This document shows, piece by piece, positions 1 to 6,300 of a DNA stretch of 9,270 bases. The DNA is from Smithella sp. (GTDB lineage Bacteria; Desulfobacterota; Syntrophia; Syntrophales; Smithellaceae), in NCBI GenBank assembly GCA_012797505.1, contig JAAZOZ010000182.1, positions 1 through 9,270 on the forward strand. Reading direction: 5' to 3'. The notes beneath the pieces are model-generated. The model searched no databases and was not told the origin of the DNA. It saw nothing but the letters and a program-made list of their open reading frames with translations. Both the position numbers and the translations under genes were made by a program. Positions within the stretch are counted from its first letter, which is position 1. Every line of letters starts with the position of its first letter.

Positions 1-41
1 CGGATGACCTTTTCGTTGATTATGAGACCTGGTTGTGTTAA
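1..41 (+). CDS. C-terminal end of an unidentified upstream gene (partial)
   Basis: The frame beginning at base 3 reads DDLFVDYETWLC and then TAA at 39-41. The residues look like ordinary protein, whereas the alternative open frame, which runs on to a TGA at 88-90, is rich in unlikely residues and overlaps the next gene. Too little is present to name a product. If real, it lies directly upstream of the amidohydrolase gene on the same strand and probably shares its transcript. Confidence 0.35.
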   Translation, partial: DDLFVDYETWLC

Positions 42-73
42 CCAGACGCAAAATAACCGACGTGGTGGAGACG

Positions 74-940
74 ATGAGTGGAATTCCTGAAAAAATAATT
101 GATTTCCACGTGCACCTGTTTCCGGACAGACTTTTCGATGCCATTTGGGAAGCCTTTCTGAAGCAGTATAACTGGCATATTATTCATCGCTGTTATTACC
201 GCGAGTGCATCGAGCGCCTTCGGCGGAAGGGCGTGAGCGTGATCGTATATTCCAACTATGCGCACCGCGCCGGTATCGCGGAAGAACTGAACCGATGGAA
301 CGAGAAAGTCCTTCAGGAGTATGAGGATCTGTACTGCTTCGCCGCGTATCATCCGGGCGACGACCACGCTCTGGACATGGCCCGTCGCCTTGTGGAAAAT
401 CCGAAAATCCTTGGATTCAAGCTCCAGCTTCTGGTTCAGAATTTTTATCCGTTCGACGAGCGGCTCTTCGGCCTCTACGACCTGGTGATGAAAAAGAACA
501 AGCGCATTCTTTTTCACACCGGAACCGGCCCGGTGGGGAATCCCTATGTCGGCCTTGAGCCGTTCATGAAAGTTCTGGATCGGTTTCCCGACCTGCCCGC
601 TACCATCGCCCATCTGGGAGCACATGAATATGCCGGTTTCATGGAGCTTGTGGACCGGCATCCGCAGCTGTATCTTGACACCGCCTTCTGTTTTTTGCCC
701 GCGCCCTACGACGGATACAACCTCGGCCCCGGGTATCTTGAAAAATACAAATCCAGGATTTTATACGGATCGGATTATCCCAACCTGATCACGCCGTGGG
801 AAGCGGAGATTGAAAATCTTCTGAAAATGAATCTTTCTCCGGAATTTTACGATCGGATTTTTTACGACAACGCAGCCGCGTTGATCCGTTCCCTGACGGC
901 GCAAGAAGAGACCGGGGAATCCGGCCTTACATCAGGTTGA
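74..940 (+). CDS. Amidohydrolase-2 family metal-dependent hydrolase
   Basis: This is a 288-residue TIM-barrel metal hydrolase of the amidohydrolase-2 (PF04909) type, a family of hydrolases and non-oxidative decarboxylases acting on cyclic or aromatic acids. The expected metal ligands are visible: the HxH pair H12/H14 in DFHVHLF, H148 in LFHTG, H180 in IAHLG and D234 in YGSDYP near the C-terminus. There is no signal peptide, so it should be cytoplasmic. I chose the ATG at 74, which has GGAG four bases upstream of it (a short spacer of 3 nt) and starts just before the first barrel strand. A GTG at 35 would add 13 residues and overlap the preceding stop codon. The substrate cannot be read from the sequence. 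The VOC gene follows 108 bp downstream and may be co-transcribed. The family call is firm; the specific activity is unknown. Confidence 0.87.
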   Translation: MSGIPEKIIDFHVHLFPDRLFDAIWEAFLKQYNWHIIHRCYYRECIERLRRKGVSVIVYSNYAHRAGIAEELNRWNEKVLQEYEDLYCFAAYHPGDDHALDMARRLVENPKILGFKLQLLVQNFYPFDERLFGLYDLVMKKNKRILFHTGTGPVGNPYVGLEPFMKVLDRFPDLPATIAHLGAHEYAGFMELVDRHPQLYLDTAFCFLPAPYDGYNLGPGYLEKYKSRILYGSDYPNLITPWEAEIENLLKMNLSPEFYDRIFYDNAAALIRSLTAQEETGESGLTSG

Positions 941-1048
941 AAAAAAGACGCAGCGCGCTTGCAGGCTGACCTGACAGCTTGGTTGACGTTAAAAAATGCA
1001 AGCCGGGCAAAAGCGCGAACGGGCGCCCGGGAGAAAAGGAGAAATTCC

Positions 1049-1444
1049 ATGAACCATGTCCACCACGTACATCTCTTTGCGTCGGATATCGAAAAGAGCC
1101 TGGCCTTTTATCAAAACGCCTTTGGCGGAAAAATTATTCTGGATGAGAATATGGCCGGGGCAAGAAACGTGTTCATGAGAGTCGGCACCGGGCGGATTCA
1201 TTTCTACGATCAGGCGCCTTCCTTTTCCGGCAGGGGAAGCATCCACCACTTCGGGATTCAGACGGACGATATCGAAGGCGTGGTCGAAAAGCTCAAGGCC
1301 ATGGGCGTGCCTTTTAAAAAGGGCGTCACGGACATCGGCGTATGGAAATACGTCATGGTGCCGGCTCCCGATCACGTGCTCATCGAGCTGTTTCAGGTGA
1401 ACCGGGACGCGCTTCCGGAGGACTACCGAAGCTATTTCGATTGA
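1049..1444 (+). CDS. VOC superfamily (glyoxalase/bleomycin-resistance/dioxygenase fold) protein
   Basis: This 131-residue single-domain protein has two beta-alpha-beta-beta-beta modules typical of the vicinal oxygen chelate fold. The first module starts HHVHLFASDIEKSLAFY and the second HHFGIQTDDIEGVVEKL. The metal ligands expected from alignment to methylmalonyl-CoA epimerase and glyoxalase I are present: H6, H67 and E113 (in LIELFQ), so it is probably a metalloenzyme active as a dimer. The start at 1049 has AAGGAG at 1036-1041 with a 7-nt spacer. A longer reading from 959 adds 30 non-family residues and is unlikely. Members catalyse isomerisation, epimerisation, lyase or dioxygenase reactions, and the sequence does not decide which. 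The gap upstream (941-1048) shows no convincing promoter, so it may be transcribed with the amidohydrolase. Confidence 0.87.
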   Translation: MNHVHHVHLFASDIEKSLAFYQNAFGGKIILDENMAGARNVFMRVGTGRIHFYDQAPSFSGRGSIHHFGIQTDDIEGVVEKLKAMGVPFKKGVTDIGVWKYVMVPAPDHVLIELFQVNRDALPEDYRSYFD

Positions 1445-1445
1445 A

Positions 1446-1461
1446 TCCCGCCGTTGCGGGA
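1446..1461. terminator. Weak hairpin between convergent genes, possible terminator
   Basis: TCCCGC-cgtt-GCGGGA is a perfect 6-bp stem with a 4-nt loop, starting two bases after the VOC stop codon. No T-run follows on either strand, so it is not a classical intrinsic terminator. The rest of the 1462-1577 gap contains a run of eight G at 1530-1537 and no better stem-loop. Confidence 0.25.
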
Positions 1462-1577
1462 CGAGCAGTCATCCTCCGCAGCCTGCCGCGATATCATGAC
1501 CTTCATTTCATCCCTCGACAGCTTGCTCTGGGGGGGGATCCGCCCCGGAGGCAGGCGCGTTTTCCGGAGTCCGGCGA

Positions 1578-2588
1578 CTACGGCAGGGCCGGGTACCGGC
1601 CCGCGCTGCCCAAAACATTGATGTTCTTGTGCTTGATCAGTTCGATCAACTCGGCGCGCGCAGGTCCGAGATACTTGCGTGGGTCAAACTCACCGGGGTT
1701 TTCAGCGAAAACTTTGCGAATCGCCGCGGTCATGGCCAGCCGGCCGTCGCTGTCAATATTGATTTTGCAAACGGCGCTTTCGGCGGCGCGGCGAAGCTGC
1801 TCTTCGGGAATGCCGACGGCCGCTTCCAGCCGGCCGCCGTATTGATTGATCATCGCGACATACTTCGGTACAACCGACGATGCACCATGCAGAACAATGG
1901 GAAATCCGGGAATGCGTTTTTCGATCTCCTCCAGAATATCAAAACGGAGCGAAGGGGGAACCAGAACCCCATCTGCATTCAGGGTGCAGTCTTGGGGTTT
2001 AAACTTGAACGCGCCGTGACTCGTCCCGATGGAGATCGCCAGGCTGTCCACGCCTGTTCTGCCGGAAAATTCTTCCACATCCTCGGGGTTTGTATAATGC
2101 GACTGTGCGTGGGAAACTTCATCTTCGATTCCGGCAAGGACGCCCAGTTCAGCTTCTACCGAGACATTCCGCGGATGCGCATATTCCACGACTCTTTTCG
2201 ACAGGGCAATATTGTCTTCAAAGGGAAAATGTGACCCGTCGATCATGACGGATGAAAATCCACTGTCGATACAGGATTTTGCCAGTTCAAAACTGTCGCC
2301 GTGGTCTAGATGCAGTGCGATGGGGATCGTGCCTCCCATCCTTCGGGCAAAGGCGACGGCGCCTTGCGCCATATACCGCAGAAGGGTCTGATCCGCGTAT
2401 TTCCGGGCGCCGCCGGATACCTGCAGAATGACGGGGGACGCGGTTTGAACGCAGGCGGCAATGATGGCCTGAAGCTGTTCCATGTTGTTAAAATTATAAG
2501 CGGGAACGGCATACTTTTCAGTAAAGGCCTTCTGAAACATTTCCCCGGTGTTCGACAAACCCAGCGATCGATAGCTTACGGTTTTCAT
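1578..2588 (-). CDS. fba: Class II fructose-1,6-bisphosphate aldolase
   Basis: The enzyme reversibly cleaves fructose 1,6-bisphosphate to dihydroxyacetone phosphate and glyceraldehyde 3-phosphate in the cytoplasm. The 336-residue length is normal for class II. Catalytic D95 and zinc ligand H96 lie in HLDHGDSFE, the other zinc ligands are H191 (GTSHGAF) and H234 (VLHGASS), and E147 lies in EAELG. The phosphate-binding loops GASS (235-238) and NIDSDGR (277-283) are present; the more usual NIDTD has T changed to S, a mild difference. The C-terminal EFDPRKYLGPAR block is characteristic of true FBP aldolases rather than tagatose or tRNA-linked paralogues. It is the last gene of the minus-strand series. 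Its GGAG (2600-2597) lies inside the final codons of the transporter gene, leaving a 3-bp gap, so translation is probably coupled. A related ketose-bisphosphate substrate cannot be excluded. Confidence 0.9.
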   Translation of the reverse strand: MKTVSYRSLGLSNTGEMFQKAFTEKYAVPAYNFNNMEQLQAIIAACVQTASPVILQVSGGARKYADQTLLRYMAQGAVAFARRMGGTIPIALHLDHGDSFELAKSCIDSGFSSVMIDGSHFPFEDNIALSKRVVEYAHPRNVSVEAELGVLAGIEDEVSHAQSHYTNPEDVEEFSGRTGVDSLAISIGTSHGAFKFKPQDCTLNADGVLVPPSLRFDILEEIEKRIPGFPIVLHGASSVVPKYVAMINQYGGRLEAAVGIPEEQLRRAAESAVCKINIDSDGRLAMTAAIRKVFAENPGEFDPRKYLGPARAELIELIKHKNINVLGSAGRYPALP

Positions 2589-2591
2589 TTT

Positions 2592-3983
2592 TTAATCTCC
2601 CAAATCCCTCATCTTTTTCCCGGCCTTGAGATTTCCCTCGATCTGCTCCAGCGTCACTCCCCGCGTTTCCGGAACAAAAGCCGCGACGAAGGCGATGGCC
2701 AGGATGCAGAAGAAGGCAAACAGGAAAAAGATGGAGGCATGGCCGTGAGCCTCCATAAAAGTAAGGGCGTTGTCCATCAGCAGACCGGCGAAGGTCCAGT
2801 TCACCATGGTCGTCACGGTCATTCCCACTTCGCGCCCCCTGATCGGAAAGATCTCCGAGCAGACCAGCCAGGCCACCGGCCCCCAGGAAACGGCAAACCC
2901 GAAGATGTAGAAAATGACCGCGGCCAGCAAAATGCCCTTGGGCGCTAATCCGATCGCCGCCGGGTCGGACGGGTTGCCGATATAAGCAAAAGCTCCGCCC
3001 GCCGCCGTCATGCTGATCATCATGCAAAGTGCGCCTACGTAAAGGAGCTTCTTTCGGCCCCATTTTTCCACAAGCCGGATGGCGGGAAAGGTAAAGAGCA
3101 TGTTGACCGTCGGCACGGTCATCATCGCGATCATGCCGGCCAGTCCCGCATATCCGAAAATGGTCGGGGCGTAGTAAATCATTACGTTGATTCCCACCAG
3201 CTGCTGGAACACCTGCAGGAAAATTCCCACCAGCAGGATTTTGATGAAGTAGCCTTTCAACAGGTTGCCGATCCGGAAACCCCGGCGGCCCAAGGTCGCC
3301 TCCATATCATGAATTTCGCGCAGGACGTCTTCCGGGGTGTTGAGCGTTTTTTGAAGAACCGCCGTTGCCTCATCTTTTCTTCCCTTCAACATGAGCCACC
3401 GCGGACTCTCCGGCAGAAAAAGGCTCCCCGCGAACATCAGGCCGGCAAACACAACGATCACGGAAAACATCAGGGGAAGCGCCGTCTCGGGGGATGAGAT
3501 CCACTGGGCGATGATGAAATTGGTCAGGGAGATCAAAAAGATGCCGATGGTGATGAGCAGTTGAAACAGCGTTCCCATGGCGCCGCGAATTGAAGCGGGG
3601 GCCGTTTCCGACAGGTACAGCGGTACGATAAAGGAGGCGATGCCGATGGCGAATCCCAGCAGGAACCGGCAGACGTACATGACTGCCAGCGGGGGAAGCA
3701 GCGCGGAGACAAGGGAAGAAGCGCAGAAGATGAATCCCGAAAGCACCAGACTTCTTTTACGCCCCAGATACCGGGCCAGGAGGCCCGAGAGAAGCGCGCC
3801 GATGACGCCGCCGGTTGCCAGAATGGAGGAATAATGTTCTGCGGACCGAATGTCCAGTCCGTAAACCTTCCGGATCGTGTCCAGGGAATTGGCGATGAAT
3901 CCCTGATCCAGTCCGAAGAGAAGGCCGCCCAGCGCCGCGGTTCCGCAAATGTAAAAAACAGTGGTCTTGTATCCTGATCTCAT
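2592..3983 (-). CDS. MFS sugar porter, XylE/GalP-type sugar:proton symporter
   Basis: This 463-residue, 12-helix inner-membrane transporter belongs to the MFS sugar porter family. Signature motifs are FGLDQGFI in helix 1 (D26 sits at the proton-coupling aspartate of XylE), RYLGRKR in loop 2-3, PESPRWLMLKGR (191-202) before the central loop, QQLVGIN (260-266) in helix 7, WGPVAWLVCSEIFP (367-380) in helix 10, NW (395-396) in helix 11, and VPETRGVTLEQIE (437-449) at the end. The Q260, Q261, N266 and W367 equivalents bind the sugar in XylE, so a hexose or pentose substrate is likely; which one is not visible. GGAGG lies 4 nt before the ATG. It follows the porin gene by 23 bp and precedes the aldolase by 3 bp, consistent with a sugar-uptake operon. 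Confidence 0.9.
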   Translation of the reverse strand: MRSGYKTTVFYICGTAALGGLLFGLDQGFIANSLDTIRKVYGLDIRSAEHYSSILATGGVIGALLSGLLARYLGRKRSLVLSGFIFCASSLVSALLPPLAVMYVCRFLLGFAIGIASFIVPLYLSETAPASIRGAMGTLFQLLITIGIFLISLTNFIIAQWISSPETALPLMFSVIVVFAGLMFAGSLFLPESPRWLMLKGRKDEATAVLQKTLNTPEDVLREIHDMEATLGRRGFRIGNLLKGYFIKILLVGIFLQVFQQLVGINVMIYYAPTIFGYAGLAGMIAMMTVPTVNMLFTFPAIRLVEKWGRKKLLYVGALCMMISMTAAGGAFAYIGNPSDPAAIGLAPKGILLAAVIFYIFGFAVSWGPVAWLVCSEIFPIRGREVGMTVTTMVNWTFAGLLMDNALTFMEAHGHASIFFLFAFFCILAIAFVAAFVPETRGVTLEQIEGNLKAGKKMRDLGD

Positions 3984-4006
3984 GTCACCTCCCCGAAATC
4001 CCGGAT

Positions 4007-5353
4007 TTAAAAATCTACACTGACCTTCACGCCGACGGCCAGCGCGTTGGAAATGGCGCCGGTTCCCGCCGGACGGATGATGTACTGGATGTCCGGCTGA
4101 ATGCCGATTCCACGGCCGACGAGGAACAGGTGGTTGAACTCGATGACGGCCTCGTGGCTTTTCGTCTCCAGTCCGGCGGCCCGGAGGCCGTCCTTGTAGT
4201 CTTTTCCGAAAAAGCCCGCGGTGACGGCCAGCCCCGTCCGATCCCGTGGACGGGTGCAGAAGAGCCCCTCATAGACCAGCCCGGCATTGAAGTAGCTCGT
4301 CATCGGATTGGTCTTGTCCGTGAGGCTCAGGACCAGCGAGCCGAAGGCGGAAAGTCCCCGTCTTTCGCCGGGCGATTCGCGGTAGAGCATCTGATCCGCG
4401 AGCAGCCAGATCATCGCGTCACCGGTGGTGGTGACGTTTCCCATTCTGCTTACGTCCAGAAACCGGCCGGTCATGTAAAATCCGCCGATCTTGTACACGC
4501 CCGGCAGAGCGCTGTCCGAGCCGCGGTTCACGTGGTAGCGGATTTCGCCCGCCAGCGTGACGCCGTTGTTGCCGAATTTCCACCAGGTGCCGTGCAGGTT
4601 TTGGTTTTCACCGGCCGGGTCGCCTCTTCTTCCCTCCGGATCTCCGTCGTAGAGGGCGGCCTGGAAGGTCCAGTTGCGCGACGGTGTGTCGAGGGCCGCC
4701 CGCGCGCCCCACGTGGCCAGCGGGTAGGCGGTGAATGTGAAGGGGTTTTGGAGAAAAACCGGCTTCGGGCTGCCGCAGAAGGAGTTGTTGAGGAACTGGC
4801 AGTAAAGATCCGAGCGGAGAAAGTCATCGTTGGCGACCAGACGGCCGTAGGCTAAATCGATCCGGTCGTCCGCGAGGCGGGTGTTGAACTGCACGTTCAC
4901 CAGCTTGAAGGTCTGCCCGCCGTAGAGTTCCTGAACGGGAAAGGTGTTTCCGTCCTGGGATGGCGCGATGAAGCGCGCCGACACACTGTCGCCGTCGCGC
5001 TGCGACATCTTGACCAGAAACGTGGTGCGGGGAATGCCGGTAAGCTTTGCCAGATCGAACAGGAGCGCAAGGTCGATGTTGTCGGCGTAGGTCCCGCCCT
5101 GCTTTTCGCCGCCTGCAACATTGAACATGGTTTCCGTCGAGTAGTTCAGACCGACCCGGACGCCCGAATGATGCAGGCGGTCCCGTACGCCGCTCCAGTT
5201 CCCGGTCAGGTAGTCGCGGGTCGGAAAGGCAGTCTCCGCGGCCGGTGCGATTTCCTGTGCGGCGGCGAGGACTACCCCGGAGAAGAGAAAAATCAGGACG
5301 ATGGCCAGGGCGGCAAGAGGCGGGGCGGGATGAAAAAGAGGCGGTCGATTCAT
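4007..5353 (-). CDS. OprB-family carbohydrate-selective outer-membrane porin
   Basis: This 448-residue beta-barrel protein should let sugars diffuse through the outer membrane. A signal peptide is clear: a hydrophobic stretch at about residues 12-30, ending AAA before Q33. The mature protein starts with YLTGNWSGVRDRLHHSGVRV, the usual OprB opening. It then shows alternating barrel strands, the paired-cysteine segment around CQFLNNSFCGSP, and a final strand ending in phenylalanine (VKVSVDF), the BAM-recognition signature. Length is normal for the family. AAGGAG lies 10 nt before the ATG. The gene sits 31 bp downstream of the exported decarboxylase and 23 bp upstream of the sugar symporter, so periplasmic and membrane steps are encoded side by side. 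The exact sugar cannot be predicted. Confidence 0.87.
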   Translation of the reverse strand: MNRPPLFHPAPPLAALAIVLIFLFSGVVLAAAQEIAPAAETAFPTRDYLTGNWSGVRDRLHHSGVRVGLNYSTETMFNVAGGEKQGGTYADNIDLALLFDLAKLTGIPRTTFLVKMSQRDGDSVSARFIAPSQDGNTFPVQELYGGQTFKLVNVQFNTRLADDRIDLAYGRLVANDDFLRSDLYCQFLNNSFCGSPKPVFLQNPFTFTAYPLATWGARAALDTPSRNWTFQAALYDGDPEGRRGDPAGENQNLHGTWWKFGNNGVTLAGEIRYHVNRGSDSALPGVYKIGGFYMTGRFLDVSRMGNVTTTGDAMIWLLADQMLYRESPGERRGLSAFGSLVLSLTDKTNPMTSYFNAGLVYEGLFCTRPRDRTGLAVTAGFFGKDYKDGLRAAGLETKSHEAVIEFNHLFLVGRGIGIQPDIQYIIRPAGTGAISNALAVGVKVSVDF

Positions 5354-5384
5354 GGGCCGGTTGCTCCTTCCGGTCGGTGATGCG

Positions 5385-6212
5385 CTATTTTTTCAAATAA
5401 TCATGGACCACTTTCCCGTAAGGCAGCGTCAGGTCGGATGTAAAATGAACGCACGACACAATTCTTTTGACGGGGAGGGACGCCACCGGCGCCAGGGCGT
5501 GATGAAATAACTGAAGGGCGGCGGGCCCTGTCCAGGCGCCCTTGACCGTCACGTCCCTGAGGTTGTACTGCACCAACTGCCGGACGACGGTGGAGCCGTC
5601 CGGGCCGGGGATGATTTTGAGGAGATAATTGGGAACGTCTTCCAGCGATTTTTTAATGGCCTGGCCGTCAACAGGTGCGTATTTGAATCCCATGGTGCCG
5701 ACGGCAACCTCCACGGAGCCGTACTTCAGGCGTCCCACCAGGGTGTCCCTGCCGACGGGATCGACGCCCAGCGACGGGTAAGCCAGTTTTTTCGGGAAGC
5801 CCCAGATTTCGCGCCCCGCGACAATCGGCGCCTCATCATCCAGAAACATGGAAAGCACATACTGTCCTTTTTGTCCTTTGAAGATGACCGGGACAACCTG
5901 GCCGGCTTCGGTGTAGCTTCCGAACCCGCTGGAATCGGGCATTTTGATGAACTCAAATTTGACCAGCGCTTCGGGGATTTCCAAAGGCTCGGGTACCTGT
6001 TTGCGCAGCGCTTCCATGTCGGTTTCGTAGGTGATGATGAGAAATTCCCTGTCGATGAAGCGATAGGGCCCGGGAGGATAGGATGGACTGTGCGCCGGCA
6101 TGGCAAAAGCGCTTCCGACGGGGACCGGTTGACCGGGATTTTCTGCGGCGCAAACCCACCCGCAGGACAAAAAACACAAAGCGACAGCGAGACAAATCAT
6201 GATTTTCTTCAT
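5385..6212 (-). CDS. adc: Acetoacetate decarboxylase with an N-terminal signal peptide
   Basis: The 275-residue protein matches Clostridium acetobutylicum acetoacetate decarboxylase (acetoacetate to acetone plus CO2) along its whole length. By alignment from memory, the Schiff-base lysine is K141 with the pKa-perturbing neighbour K142 in GFPKKLAYP. R55 (DREF), E87 (VKFEF) and E102 (YTEAGQ) match R29, E61 and E76 of the clostridial enzyme, and MLKIIPxxDGS-type and AWTGPxxLQLF blocks also match. In front of a complete enzyme domain is a signal peptide: KK, a hydrophobic core to about residue 16, then VCA-A at 20-23 as a signal peptidase I site. C17 and C21 do not fit a lipobox. The start is supported by GGGGAG 8 nt upstream. 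Export to the periplasm is therefore predicted, unlike the cytoplasmic clostridial enzyme. It lies 88 bp after the acyl-CoA synthetase and 31 bp before the porin. The true substrate may be another beta-keto acid. Confidence 0.87.
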   Translation of the reverse strand: MKKIMICLAVALCFLSCGWVCAAENPGQPVPVGSAFAMPAHSPSYPPGPYRFIDREFLIITYETDMEALRKQVPEPLEIPEALVKFEFIKMPDSSGFGSYTEAGQVVPVIFKGQKGQYVLSMFLDDEAPIVAGREIWGFPKKLAYPSLGVDPVGRDTLVGRLKYGSVEVAVGTMGFKYAPVDGQAIKKSLEDVPNYLLKIIPGPDGSTVVRQLVQYNLRDVTVKGAWTGPAALQLFHHALAPVASLPVKRIVSCVHFTSDLTLPYGKVVHDYLKK

Positions 6213-6300
6213 CGGCTTCTCTCCCCTTTTGTTTTCATCATCTCAAATCTTCAACAGTCTTCTTTTGCCGCGTGGCCTGAAAGCGGCTCGGGCCATTTCG

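Noticed and set aside
35..73. GTG at 35 as start of the amidohydrolase
   Set aside because: It adds 13 residues not needed by the fold, has a poor ribosome binding site and overlaps the preceding stop; the ATG at 74 has GGAG nearby. The longer form cannot be fully excluded.
957..1003. GCTTGCA / TGCAAGC inverted repeat upstream of the VOC gene
   Set aside because: The 7-bp arms are separated by 33 nt with no nearby promoter or T-run; likely chance.
1530..1546. G8 tract followed by GATCCGCCCC as a possible terminator hairpin
   Set aside because: Only about four G-C pairs can form around an imprecise loop and no T-run follows on either strand.
4130..4855. A 241-codon plus-strand open frame inside the porin gene
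   Set aside because: It is the antisense shadow of a GC-rich gene with clear family motifs; its residues form no recognisable domain.
6101..6212. Start of the decarboxylase at the internal ATG (residue M38), which would remove the signal peptide
   Set aside because: No ribosome binding site stands out there, residues 24-37 align with the normal family N-terminus, and the upstream ATG has a good GGGGAG at 8 nt.
6223..6300. Possible separate promoter for the decarboxylase
   Set aside because: No convincing -35/-10 pair is visible on the minus strand within the 88-bp gap.
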